In this document: one piece after another, positions 45,832-57,299 of the stretch | How the letters are laid out: each line of letters opens with the position of its first letter | Position numbering within the stretch: the first letter of the stretch is position 1 | Origin: Harmonia axyridis | Lineage: Eukaryota; Arthropoda; Insecta; Coleoptera; Coccinellidae | NCBI RefSeq assembly: GCF_914767665.1 | Contig: NC_059504.1 | Location: 48,267,720 to 48,331,719, forward strand | DNA: 64,000 nt | Direction: 5' to 3' | Translations under genes and position numbers: made by a program | The notes under the pieces: model-generated | Told to the model about the DNA's origin: nothing | What the model saw: the letters and a program-made list of their open reading frames with translations, nothing else | Database searches by the model: none

Positions 45832-46275
45832 GTAATTGCACAAGTGCATCAAAATTACCGATAATTTTGCATGACAGCGTGTTGTCATAAAAACTGCATG
45901 AGTTCATTTTCATTTTTGGAGAAAGAGCCCGACACCGAAGGTGGAGGGCTCTTTCTCCAAAAATGAAAATGACCGAATGCAGTTTTTCAAAGAAAACACG
46001 CTGGAATGCGAAATTATTCGGTCATTTTGATGCACGAGTGTAATTCGGGGGAATATTTCCCGAATAAACTGTTACATCACTTGTCAAACTGATGTAGAAT
46101 GGAATTGCCATAGATTCGAACTGTGTAAGATGCATAGAAACTATGCATCTATGAACAGGACAATTATCGCAGTGCAGTTTCGCTTCCTACAATGCAATTA
46201 TCGCTGTAATTTTCGATAATTGTTCTCCAGATACATAGAATTTTTGACAGGAGGGAAATATTCACGAATAATACT
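45832..46275 (+). repeat. Palindromic foldback repeat, copy 1, with an inner hairpin
   Basis: The outer arms 45835-45888 and 45988-46045 pair imperfectly (CATCAAAATTACCGATAATT, then CATGACAGCGTGTT against AACACGCTGGAATG). Between them a second hairpin, 45889-45987, has arms of about 42 bases around a 15-base loop (GACACCGAAGGTGGA), nearly perfect. Right of the palindrome, 46046-46275 includes a perfect small palindrome, GATGCATAGAAACTATGCATC, at 46130-46150. The whole block recurs inverted at 48862-49210 without the inner hairpin. No coding content. Confidence 0.7.
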
Positions 46276-46349
46276 TTTAGTGACACCATACTCACGAAAT
46301 CTCAAACCATCATCCTATATCTCATTTTCTGTTGAATGGCACCTAAAAA

Positions 46350-47272
46350 ACGGGTGTTTTTTTTCGAGGTATATAACTTTAAGTTGGCATTTCTGTTCAA
46401 GATGGCGACCGATTTAACAGCTGACAAGTGCTTATTCTCAGTTTGATTTGGCAATTCATCATGAATAGACTCACGCCTGAATAACGCTTGCAAATAGTGC
46501 AATTTCATTTCGAAAATAATGGTTCTTTGCGGAATACGTATCGCGCACAACGTCCATTTTATTTTGTTTATCGATGAAGCGCACTTCTGATTGAATGGCT
46601 ACATCTACAAACAGAACTGCCGCATTTGGAGTGAAGCTAATCCTCAAGTGTATGTCGAAACACCGTTACATCCAGAAAAACTGACTATTTGGTGGGCTTT
46701 ATGGTCTGGTGGAATCATTGGTCCGTACTTCTTCAAAAACGATGATGGCCAGAACGTTACTGTCAATGATGATCAGTATGGAGCCATGATTACTAACTTT
46801 TTCATTCCTGAATTGAACAACCATGATGTCCAGGAGCTGTGGTTCCAACAAGACGGCGCAAGATGTCACACAGCTTATTGAAAGACACGTTTGGTGACCG
46901 CCTAATTTCACGTTTTGGACCTATGAATTGGCCTCCAAGATCTTGTGATTTAACACCGCTAGACTACTTTCTGTGGGGCTATGTGAAGTCATTGGTCTAT
47001 GCGGATAAGCCCCAAACCCTTGACCATTTGGAAGACAACATTCGCCGTGTTATTGCCGATATACGGCCACAAATGTTGGAAAAAGTTATCGAAAATTGGA
47101 GGTCCACATTGGATTACATCCGAGCCAGCCGTGACGGTCATATTCCAGAGATCATATTTAAAATGTAATGCCACAAGATTATCTTGCGGATAATTAAAAT
47201 TCATATCAATCGAATAATCCATCGTTGTTTTATTTCAATTTAAAGTTCTATAGCTCTAAAAAAAACATTCTT
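46350..47272 (+). mobile_element. D,D41D element B, internally deleted (923 bp)
   Basis: The left end is ACGGGTGTTTTTTTTCGAGG and the right end is degraded (AAAACATTCTT then TA). It contains the start ATG of the transposase at 46460, with a TAA after seven codons, the same internal deletion junction as element A (about 46540-46565), and the catalytic region. 46591-46881 and 46839-47168 are two frames separated by a 17-base deletion after GARCHTA. A Trp codon of AHFWLNG has become TGA at 46590. Non-functional. Confidence 0.85.
46591..47168 (+). pseudogene. D,D41D transposase catalytic domain (element B), frameshifted
   Basis: The first frame holds GYIYKQNCRIWSEANPQV, WALWSGGIIGPYFFKNDDGQ and LWFQQDGARCH (second Asp). 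The next frame holds LLKDTFGDRLISRFGP and CDLTPLDYFLWGYVKSLV (third Asp), and an undamaged C-terminus ending PEIIFKM at 47165. The first Asp (DEAHF, about 46575) lies just upstream of the nonsense codon at 46590. It was used to judge which codons of sister copies are mutated. Confidence 0.8.
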
Positions 47273-48861
47273 TACAATTGGTATTGAATACATCAGTTTC
47301 TATAAAATAGAATGAGTAGAAAAATGTTAAAAGTTAACGCTAAGCCAGAATACCATGGATCAGATAGTCAAACACAAAAGAAAGAAAAAAATGAAGAAAA
47401 AAATGAGATTCTGTGATAAATAACAACCAGAATAGCTAACGTAATGAAATAAGTGAAGTTATCAGTAATCATTATTGACATTATGAGCTGAAATATACTG
47501 AAGGTCGAAAAACCCTACGGTGTTCTTCAGACTTTACATTCACCCAGAAAACAATAGAAAAGGAAGAGAATTTTATCCGAATCGAAGAAGATCGCAGGCG
47601 AGATCTCTACTTAGCAGTAGCGTTTCAAAAAACACTTCGTTCCTACTCGGAAACCCCCGTAGATTTCCCGTCTAGAGCGTGAATATTCCGCAAACATTCC
47701 TAGCAAGCCATATCCTGGGGGAAAAGGAACTAATAGCCGCGCATCTCGGTTCTCCCCGCCATTCAAGGAGTCCCAGACGAAACAGAGAATAGACTTTTTC
47801 CAACAATTAAGGACGCATCCTACCTGAAAACACAATTGTTCTCGAATACACAGCGCTGTTCGAACTAGAGAAACTCGGGCGAAATTCCGAGATCTGAAAC
47901 TTTTAATTAGCAGAAACTTATGTACTTGCCTCCGTCGAGCATTTAGAATTTAACAATGCCACTAGAGCAGCTTTTCGCTGAAAAATAAACGACGCACATT
48001 GAGGCACGATTCGACAGTTCCCAAAGGATGATTGTCTGCTGGCGAGAGGCGTCTTTTAGGTGTTGCAACTTTATAACGACCGGGCTGCCAAGATAAAATG
48101 CGGCAATTTACATGTTGTTGCCCCGAGAAGGTGTTACAACGTTACAATTAATTATTCAGAATATGTTGGGCGCTCTGGCAATGAAATTCCCTAAATAATA
48201 TCTCTGGCAGTGTGCGTAATTTAAAGAGTGCCTCAGGAAGTGGTGTGTTCTCTGCAACGTAATAGGAGGAAGTTGCGGGGAATTGTTCGTTTCGCTCGTA
48301 TTTTAATATTTAAACGAGTGGAGGGTTGTAGGTTTGCGTAGCCGAAAGATGTGCATTAACGAGGTTACGGCCGAGGGACAGACATATTCTTTGTATGGCG
48401 AGAAAATTAATCCTATCCGTTCCAGGAAACCGAATGTGTTCTTTGGGTTTTCATTTGAAAAGAACGAGGGGTCAGACCGAACTGCTCGCTCAAAAAAAAA
48501 ACTGTGTGCATTTTCAATTATCTCTTGGATAGGTTAGCAACGAACAATGTTGCAAAAATTTAGGTAATAAATCTTATTTTGTCTTCATTCATTCAAAGGA
48601 TGTAGAAAATAGTATATTACTCAACAAGAGTTGTAAGAAGTATATTATGCACGACTAAAATTCCGAAAATGTCTTACAACTTGAATTGTATACTATACTT
48701 TTTGTACGACCGCATAAATTCTTGTAAAAAATTAGGACTCCATTAGATGGAAATATTTTTAACCAATCAATTGAATAACTACAAAAAAAAAATTCAACTA
48801 TAGTAAGGCAGTTTAGTTGTGTATTAAGTAACTCCTGGTTATTACAAGCTTCTGCGCTTAT
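47273..48861. other. Unassigned DNA between the inverted foldback repeats
   Basis: 47560-48320 is GC-richer, non-repetitive and without a recognised domain. 48600-48860 is AT-rich and shares a TAGAAAATAGTATATTA word with 50113-50130. Confidence 0.3.
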
Positions 48862-49210
48862 ATCGAATATTTCCCTCCTGTCAAAAATTTTATGTTTATG
48901 GAGAACAATTATCAAAAATTACAGCGATAATTACATTGTAGGAAGCGAAACAGCACTGCGATAATTGTTCTGTTCATAGATGCATAGTTTCTATGCATCT
49001 TACACAGTTCGAATCTATAACAATTCCATTCTACATCAGTTTGACAAGTGATGTAGAAGTTTATTCGGGAAATATTCCCCCGAATTACACTCGTGCTCCA
49101 AAATGACCGGATAATTTCGCATTCCAGCGTGTTTTCTTTGAACACGTGTTTTTATGACAACACGCTGTCATGCAAAATTATCGGTAATTTTGATGCACTT
49201 GTGCAATTAC
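48862..49210 (-). repeat. Palindromic foldback repeat, copy 2 (inverted, no inner hairpin)
   Basis: Inverted match of 45832-46275: the same CCCTCCTGTCAAAAATT edge, the same small palindrome (GATGCATAGTTTCTATGCATC at 48980-49000), and the same outer arms around 49080-49205. Where copy 1 has its 100-base hairpin, this copy has only a short centre (AACACGTGTTTTTATG, about 49138-49155). Confidence 0.7.
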
Positions 49211-51819
49211 GAAAATTAAAACCATTTATCCATAGCTGCCTGTCGATTTATATAATTCATGAATATCTCCGTGAAAATCTGCTATCTGCAGCGTTTTAGA
49301 GAAAGAAATTATTTCTTTTTGATGTCAACGTTTTCGATTTCTTACTCTTGAGAGTTTTCACTTCGAAGTTTTTGAATTTATTGAAAAAGGATTAATTCAA
49401 TTCGGAATATTTATTTTATGTGAAAATATTAATTGAATCGATTAAGATTAAGTGAAAAATCGAAACAATTCACAAAATAACTGTAAACTGAGTGGTATAT
49501 TATTGTATTGACATCCCAAGAAGGCTACAGAGTGCACAGTGTAATAATAATGATATTTTTTTTAGCAACGCCAACTGTTTAGGAAAGATCGCATTGTCAA
49601 CGTTATCATATTTTATGTTAATTATTGACCTTTGCATTGAATAAATTGAAGTTACGATGGTTACATTTTTTTGGAGAGTTCTTCAAAATAAGTCAACAAA
49701 AATTTCCTGAAAATGAATTGATTTTGTGTTTTCGTTTGCAATCCATGAAACTTTGTCTCTAACGAGAATGAACTATATGAAGCATTTTTCGTTACTTACA
49801 CTTTTTCGTAATGTGTACATATTTCATTGCCGCTGTTATTGAACATTTTCCACAATTTTTATTTGTCCTTTGGACTTATTTTTCAGAAGATCTTGGTAAA
49901 TACAAAAACAAGTCGTGACAGAATTACGAAACGTTAAAATGTTATCGACTACGCGGGCTGTTATTCGTTTCTATAGCAAATATCGTATTTGTTGTTGATC
50001 GTGCTCCCAGTTCACCGTAGAGTAAATTGTAGTTTCATTTGCACAGTCCTCAAGTAAACAGTGACCTACATAGTTGGCGGGTTGTATAAATTTTGTCATT
50101 TTTTGTTGGGGGAGTAGAAAATAGTATATTATTTCAAAAGGAGGAAAAGTGTAACTTTCGTAGCGAACTTGTGATTGATGTCATTGAAGGCTAGCCATAA
50201 AAAACTACTGCTCCTCCGAATGAAATATGTTATTTTCCCTTTCAAACGTTGAAAATTCATAAAAATTTGGAGATCTTCCTTTACTTTAGATTTTCATTTA
50301 CGAAATTGGCCTAGGTAAGGTTGTCAGGCTAAATTAATCTCAACATACATGTTGTATAACATGTATAATAGTTGATAGTTATCGTCGCTGGCAACATTTT
50401 TTTTACCTCTGGGGGACGGAATAGTATTTCATCGTCGACATAACAATACTTCAAACAATAAGGCATATTATTATTATTATTTACATATGTAGATGAAATC
50501 TCAGTATTAACCTCAGAGTAATAAACATAGATAAAGGGAGCATATGTCATTTTCGATAAGCAAATTTTGTCTCCGAAGTGAATTATCAAAGTTGTCATAA
50601 AGCGCGGAAATAAAAACATATCAGTGATGCAATAATTTAGTTAATTCGAGATTTCATTCGTTCTTCATTTCTTATATGCCTTAGTGAATCAACGTTTCTT
50701 ATTAACTCAAAATATATTGAGATGAATACCTAAATGTATCAGAAATTCAGATAACAAACTTCAAGCGCGCCAAACGGCTTGAAGCAACCGATGACACTAG
50801 GAGAGAAAAAGTTACCAATCATTGGATTTGAGCAGGTAGATACAGAAAATAAAAATATTCTGCTCATTATAAATTCGAAAACTAGGAAAAATGTCGGATT
50901 CGAAATATTCAAATTTGCATATTTAATCAGGAATCTATCTAATAAATATATTTCATTCAATTTAATATACATTTATAACGATATAGTAAAATTGTGGATT
51001 TGAAAATAAATCACAATGCGACAACATAATCTAACTATGTTGGGTACATGAAGAAAGTGCGTATACTCCCTCTATCTATGTTTATTATTTTATGGTATTA
51101 GCAGAGTAAATGTAAACGGGGCATAATACATTTCAACGTTTGATACAAGAGTACAGATAAAAACCTAAGCAAAAACTGTCTCCCAGTATAGGTGAAGTGA
51201 TTGATTTGTGTATTTGTTCACAGAATGAACGGACATATTTATTTTGAACGGCCTTCTCATTATCCAAACAAAATCCCCTCCATCTTTCCTATTCAACAAA
51301 AGTTGACGATTCATATAAAATAATCAAATCTAAAATAAAAAAATTACCAGAAAGAAGTAAAAAATGTAATATTTTTCATGATATCGATTTAAAGTTAGCG
51401 ACCCATTCTGAAAAAAATCTGAAATGAATGAATAGCTTGGAAATCACTATAAAACTTATAAACCTACTAATCCACCAAATGGTCAATGTTTTTTTTATAG
51501 CACACTCCCATAGTGGGTTTTCAATAGGATGCCATTTGAAGAGCATACTTTTACTACGCCCATGACCAGTCCTAAATCAATTTAAAATACACAATATTCT
51601 TGAAATAATGGATTGGTATTGAAGAACGGTAAATAACTGTTGTCATAGAGAGCTTTCAGAACATTCTTCATATTGTTGAATACCATTGAAAGATTTGTAT
51701 TAACTGAAATATTTCTATTTTCTCTCTCGTGTTGATAGTTTTGTTTTTAGGAATTCTCAATTTTCCATCCTTTCAACAAGAATCTATTAAAATTTTCGAA
51801 TGGTGATCATCTACTTCTA
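49211..51819. other. Unassigned AT-rich DNA, long gene-free stretch
   Basis: No coding domain, RNA or bounded repeat recognised in about 2.6 kb. Short frames such as 50329-50619(-) and 50779-51003 have no recognisable content. Confidence 0.3.
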
Positions 51820-52741
51820 AAGGGTGTTTTTTTTCGAGGCATATAATTTTAAGTTGGTATTACTGTTCAAGATGGCGACCGATTCAACAGCTGTCAAGTG
51901 ATTTATTCTCAGTTTAGTTTGGCAATTCATCAAATTCAGCCAAACTATCATCAAATGAGGCGTAGATTCGTCGAATGGGCCCAAAAAGAGATTGCCGCTG
52001 TTCCGTTTGTTCATAAGCGAATTTTGTTTAGGGATGAAGCGCACTTTTGGTTGAATGGCTACGTCGACAAACAGAGCATTTGGATTGGAGCTAATCCTCG
52101 AGTGTATGTCGAAACATTGTTACATCCAGAAAAACTGACTGTTTGGTGCGCTTTATGGGCTGGTGGAATCATTGGTCCGTACTTCTTCAAAAACGATGAT
52201 GGCCAGTACGTTACAGTCAATGGTGATCGGTATAGAGCCATGATTACTAACTTTTTCATTCCTGAATTGAACAACCATGATGTCCAGGAGCTGTGGTTCC
52301 AACAAGACGGCGCAATATGTCACACAGCTCTTGCTACAATCGATTTATTGAAAGACACGTTTGGTGACCGCCTAATTTCACGTTTTGGACCTGTGAATTG
52401 GCCTCCAAGATCTTGTGATTTAACACCGCTAGACTACTTTCTGTGGGGCTATGTGAAGTCATTGGTCTATGCGGATAGGTCACAAACCCTTGACCATTTG
52501 GAAGACAACATTCGCCGTGTTATTGCCGATATACGGCCACAAATGTTGGAAAAAGTCATCGAAAATTGGACGTCTAGAATGGACTACATCGGAGCTAGCC
52601 GTGTCGGTCGTATGCCAGAAATCATATTTAAAATGTTATGCCACAAGATTATCTTGCTGATAATTGAAATTTATGTCAATCGAATAATCCATCGTTGTTT
52701 TATTGCAATTTAAAGTTCTATAGCTCTCAAAAAACACCCTT
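51820..52741 (+). mobile_element. D,D41D element C, different internal deletion (922 bp)
   Basis: Ends AAGGGTGTTTTTTTTCGAGG and, on the other strand, AAGGGTGTTTTTTGAGAGCT, flanked by TA on both sides (51818-51819 and 52742-52743). The 5' region jumps from GGCAATTCATCA (about 51921-51932) to text upstream of MRRRFVEWAQ. The start codon and the whole DNA-binding region are therefore lost, at breakpoints different from those of elements A, B and D. Confidence 0.85.
51898..52713 (+). CDS. D,D41D transposase, intact catalytic domain without DNA-binding domain (element C)
   Basis: 271 codons stay open from a GTG at 51898; the first ATG is at 51955 (MRRRFVEWAQKEI), giving 252 residues. Numbering from 51898, the catalytic residues are D46 (FRDEAHF), D137 (FQQDGAICH) and D179 (LTPLDYF), with 41 residues between the last two. 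The C-terminal helix region (HLEDNIRRVIADIRPQ) is complete, and the stop falls 28 codons beyond the usual PEIIFKM end through a frame extension. DDE nucleases of this type cut transposon ends when guided by N-terminal HTH motifs, which are absent here. The open frame may simply reflect a young age. No promoter was recognised. Confidence 0.75.
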   Translation: MIYSQFSLAIHQIQPNYHQMRRRFVEWAQKEIAAVPFVHKRILFRDEAHFWLNGYVDKQSIWIGANPRVYVETLLHPEKLTVWCALWAGGIIGPYFFKNDDGQYVTVNGDRYRAMITNFFIPELNNHDVQELWFQQDGAICHTALATIDLLKDTFGDRLISRFGPVNWPPRSCDLTPLDYFLWGYVKSLVYADRSQTLDHLEDNIRRVIADIRPQMLEKVIENWTSRMDYIGASRVGRMPEIIFKMLCHKIILLIIEIYVNRIIHRCFIAI

Positions 52742-52743
52742 TA

Positions 52744-53832
52744 CAAAGACTCTTTTCATCGGTTTCTATCTATAGATTCAGATTATTCAAAAATTTTTAT
52801 GGCTTTTGATGACTTGAAAATTGGAGTTCTCAATAACATTTCTCCAACAGCTCGTCAGCTTTCTAAACGAATAAGATCATCAAAAAAAAAAAAATCAAAA
52901 TATTCATACAGCTGGGTAGTGTTAAATCACCTCCTCTATTAGAAAACCGTAACGACCCGCAATCAAGCTTTCAGTCCACCGAACGAGATCGTTTTTGGGG
53001 CCGATCTCTTCTTCTCCCCCCTCATATCTCGACAGGAAACACCAGACGGGCGTTTCGTTGAGCGAAAATCGATACGGAATATAATAATCTCGGATCTCTA
53101 TTAATTCCATTTCGGCCGAGGTACCGGCAACGGGGCGAAACTGTTGTGACACCGTAATCGGTTCTGCGATATTTTCGTCGAGCGCCCTCTCGCTCCTCGT
53201 CGCCGCCTAATTCGTTTTGTCTACACACTTTTCTATCAATCCATCAGCGCAAGAGAGCGCAATCGAAATTTCATTCGATGAAGGAGCGCGCGCGCCATCT
53301 CTTCTTTTTTTTTTTGGGCCATCTCGAAGCATTAGCGTCAAGAATTTAATGAAATTAAGCGCGTAATCGGTGGACCCGAGGGCGAATTTCATTAGATCCA
53401 TTGTTTTCGGAAGCAGAAAGCTCTCTCTGAGGAAATCGAATCGAAATGGTCGTTGAAATGGTAGGAATAAAGTACCGGCGTGCAGTCTATGAAGAATGAT
53501 TTTAAAGTGCGCTTCCAGACATCTACTGAATACCTACTTAAAAATCTGTGGTCGTCTCATCTAACGAGCATTCTTACATAACGAGTATTTAAACAAATGT
53601 TAGTGGACTAGTTTTTATGAACTAGTTTAAGTGGATTTCGTTATTATATACCATATCACTAACATTTGTTTACATACTTCGAATCTAGGAATAATGTGGT
53701 ACAAGCTAAGCGCTACTTGTAATCACAAAAAATCCACACAAATTTTTCCACAGCACTCTTCACCACGCATTTTAATGAATGCTCGTTATATTGGGAAAAT
53801 CCCTTTTTTGGTTATGTTTCGTTGGAGAATAC
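52744..53832. other. Unassigned DNA with a GC-rich block
   Basis: 52920-53460 is one of the GC-richest parts of the window, with three overlapping minus-strand frames and no recognised domain. 53460-53832 is AT-rich. Confidence 0.3.
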
Positions 53833-53834
53833 TA

Positions 53835-55118
53835 TAGGCGTGTGAATAAGTCTTTCCCGTTTTTTTTCAAATTTTGAGCCTTTATTGTGAAAAAATGGTT
53901 ACAAATGAATTATTGAAAGTATTGGCCATCGCTAGCTACAACTTTTCCCCATCTTTCTGGCAACATACGGATCCCGTTGCGAAAAAATTCGACCGGTTTG
54001 GCCTCTATCCAGTCATCCACCCATTTTTTGGCTTCCTCGTAGGAATGGAAGTACTGGTCAGCCAGGCCATGCGTCATCGATCTGAAGAGATGGTAATCAG
54101 ACGGAGCAATGTCTGGACTATACGGCGGGTGGGGTAGGACTTCCCATTTGAGCGTTTCTAAGTATGTTTTCACCGGCTGTGCAACATGTGGGCGAGCATT
54201 GTCATGTTGCAAAATAACTTTGTCGTGCCTGTCGGAGTATTGTGGCCGTTTTTCTCGCAGTGCGCGGCTCAAACGCATCAATTGTCATCGATAGACCTCG
54301 CCTGTGATCCTTTCATTCGGTTTCAGAAGCTCATAGTAAACCACACCTAGCTGGTCCCACCATATACAGAGCATGAGCTTGGCGCCATGAATATTTGGCT
54401 TGGCCGTCGATGATGATGCATGGCCGGGTAGTCCCCATGATTTTCTTCGCTTCTGATTATCGTAACGGATCCACTTTTCATCGCCAGTCACGATACGATG
54501 CAGAAAACCCTTTCTTTTATGTCGCTGAAGCAGCTGTTCGCAAGTGAAAAAACGCCGTTCGACGTCTCTCAGCTTCAGTTCGTACGGCACCCAATTTCCT
54601 TGCTTTTGGATCATTCCCATGGCTTTCAAACGCTTGGAAATGGTTGTTGGGTCAACTCCCAATGCTTCAGCAAGTTCTTCTTGCGTTTGACACGAATCTT
54701 CATCAAGCAAAGTCGCCAATTCTTGATCTTCAAAGATTTGCGGCCGCCCGGAACGCTCCTTGTCTTCCACGTCGAAATGGCCACTTTTGAAGCGTCGAAA
54801 CCATCCGCGAACACTTGAATCATCGGCACAACCTTCTCCATGAGCTTCCTGAAGCAACCGATGCGCCTCGGCAGCAGATTTCTTCAAATTGAACCAATAA
54901 AGTGAAACTTCCCGCAAATGACGTCGACTCGGCTCAAATTTCGACATTTTCACGATTTCAAAAATTTATGATGCGAAAAAATTTCAACTAATGTGTTAGT
55001 GTGGAATTGTTGACAGATGAATAAGCTTTGATTATGACATATGTAACCATCAAATACTCGCACAGTATTGGTGGCGCCATCTCTTACAAAAAACGGGAAA
55101 GACTTATTCACACACCTA
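53835..55118 (-). mobile_element. Full-length mariner element (1284 bp)
   Basis: Terminal inverted repeats start TAGGCGTGTGAATAAGTCTT (left) and TAGGTGTGTGAATAAGTCTT (right, other strand) and run about 31 bases with one mismatch. TA duplications stand at 53833-53834 and 55119-55120. The length and single minus-strand transposase gene are canonical for mariner. Good TIRs and one nonsense codon indicate a fairly recent insertion. Confidence 0.92.
53910..54947 (-). pseudogene. Mariner (D,D34D) transposase with one in-frame stop
   Basis: Reading from ATG 54947, 220 codons run to a TGA at 54287-54285. The same frame then continues without shift to the stop at 53910, about 345 codons in all, the usual mariner length. 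The N-terminus has two helix-turn-helix regions (SVRGWFRRFKSGHFDVED; TQEELAEALGVDPTTISKRL) and WVPYEL. Catalytic residues are Asp in VTGDEKW (residue 156), Asp in ILQHDNARPH and Asp in IAPSDYHLF, with 34 residues between the last two. Apart from TGA at the codon after GEVYR, no damage is visible. As written it would yield only a DNA-binding fragment with the first Asp. Confidence 0.92.
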
Positions 55119-55120
55119 TA

Positions 55121-55340
55121 TTTCATTGCCAGTCATGAAAGTGACCTCTCTGGGCATCTATTGGACGATTTTATTCAATATGAATCACAATAACGACGAC
55201 ACTTTGATATTGAAAACTTATTTAAAATGGGAAATCAGTAATGATCAAACATTTGAATAACTTTCCAATAGTAATAATAACCTTTATTAATCCTTTAGTT
55301 TGAGCACATTCAATATAGTCAGGTCATTTTACAATTTATA
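55121..55340. other. Short spacer between mariner and D,D41D element D
   Basis: AT-rich, nothing recognised. Confidence 0.35.
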
Positions 55341-56216
55341 AATGTTTTTTTCAGAGGTATCGAACTTTAAATTGCAATAAAACAACGATGGATTATTCGA
55401 TTGACATGAATTTTATTTCCCCGCAAAATAATCTTGTGGCATTACATTTTAAATTTGATTTCTGGCAAATGACTGCTACGGCTGGCTCGGATGTAGTCCA
55501 ATCTGGACGTGCAATTTTCGATGACTTTTTCCAATATTTGTGGCCGTATATCGGCGATAACAAGGCGAAAGTTGTCTTTCAAATGGTCAAGGGTTTGTGG
55601 CTTATCCGCATAGACCAATGACTTTACATAGCCCCACACAAGGTAGTCTAGCGGTGTTAAATTACAAGATCTTGAAGGCCAATTCACAGGTCTAAAACGT
55701 GAAATTAGGAGGTCACCAAACGTGTCTTTCAATAAATCGATTGTGGAACGAGCTGTGTTACATGTTGCGCCGTCTTGTTGGAACCACAGCTCCTGGACAT
55801 CATGGTTGTTCAATTCAGGAATGAAAAAGTTAGTAATCATGGCTCTATACCGATCACCATTGACTGTAACGTTCTAGCCATCATCGTTTTTGAAGAAGTA
55901 CGGACCAATGATTCCACCGGCCCATAAAGCGCACCAAACAGTCAGTTTTTCTGGATGTAATTAATGTCATTCAACCAGAAGTGCACTTCATCGCCAAACA
56001 AAATAAAATAGACGTAGTGCGCGATACGTATTCCGCACAAAACCATTATTTTCGAAATAAAATTGCACTATTTGCAAGCGCTGTTCAGGCGTGAATCTAT
56101 TCATGATGAATTGCCAAACTAAGCTGAGAATAAATCATCTGACAGTTTTTAAATCGGTCGCCATCTTGAACAGAAACGCCAACTTAAAGTTATATACCCC
56201 GAAAAAAAACACCCGT
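55341..56216 (-). mobile_element. D,D41D element D, internally deleted (876 bp)
   Basis: The right end (other strand) is ACGGGTGTTTTTTTTCGGGG. The left end is degraded (AATGTTTTTTTCAGAGGTAT). TA flanks both sides. It has the element A/B-type internal deletion (about 56000-56030) and a further deletion at about 55961, where AATTAATGTCATTC replaces the GYVHKQN...HPEK region. A TAG stop lies at 55876. Confidence 0.8.
55442..55840 (-). pseudogene. D,D41D transposase remnant (element D)
   Basis: 132 open codons with LWFQQDGATCN (second Asp), CNLTPLDYLVWGYV (third Asp, 41 residues later) and the C-terminal helix region. The first Asp lies upstream (DEVHF, about 55983) and is cut off by the extra deletion and stop. 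Substitutions such as H to N beside the second Asp indicate decay. Confidence 0.8.
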
Positions 56217-56218
56217 TA

Positions 56219-57299
56219 CATCGAAATTTAAATTTTTTCAGATTAAATGAATAGTTTTCAAATCAACACGAAATGTTAATATACAATGACAATTTTTACG
56301 GAACCCCTAATTGAATTTCATGCTCATTTACGAACTCAATCATGACATCAAAAAAGATTTAAAAAATACTGAAAATTTTCAAGGAACCGATGTATATCAT
56401 AATCGTGAAAGATATCACCCAAAATACACCATTTCAAGCTTCTGTGCTAAAGCTGACGATGATACCAACAAACTATTTCCTTCAATTTAACAAACGGTAG
56501 CTGAATCCACCCAAATTCCGCTCCATTTGATCCCCAAGGCAGCCATACACGTGAATTCCTCAACGACAAGTTATCCTAATTTATTCCCACCAATATCGAA
56601 CGAACGAATTATTGACCTCATTCTGCAAGCAATCACTCTCCAGAATCCCGATCCTTCCCCTTATGCGGCCCAGGAGCCGCAGGATCAGACCGGGAGGACG
56701 CTCCCGAATTGATAAACATAATTTATGCACGAGGAAGCTATTATATGCAAAGTAGTGACATCTACCGAGCTCTAATGAACTGTCTGTGTACGTGTGTATG
56801 GGGCTTTAATCAACATTAATCAGAAGGAACACGTTCGGTTTAGGTTAGTAACGTTTTATGTTCACCTGCAGCACGCATAGCCGAGCCTTAAAGGTTAATT
56901 TGAGTCGGTTTTGAGGTGGATGATGAGATTACTAGATGACAAATTGGATAGAGAGTCTATTTGCAGGTTGGTGGATTTGGGTTTGATTTGGCTGAGATGC
57001 CGGAGTGTTGAATAACATCGAGTCTTCTGAGATGTTCCGTGAATTGTTTTTGGGAACATTGAACTACAAATTAACTTTTCTGAAGAAAACATTCCAAAAG
57101 TCTGTAATTTTCGGATTCCGATTCGAAAATAGGTCCGAAAGGGTAAGGTTGAACCCAAACAAGTATACTTGGTTGAATTCAATTCAGTCATAAATATGAT
57201 TATTTTCAACATCGAAAGTTTGGTTCCTGTGAATACCAGAACAGAATGTTCGATCGAGTTTAAAATTTGGGATTGGATATGAAGGGTTTCATATTGATA
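56219..57299. other. Unassigned DNA
   Basis: 56500-56740 is moderately GC-rich. No domain or repeat recognised. Confidence 0.3.

Noticed and set aside
53874..54137. 87-codon plus-strand frame in the mariner element
   Set aside because: Antisense shadow of the transposase.
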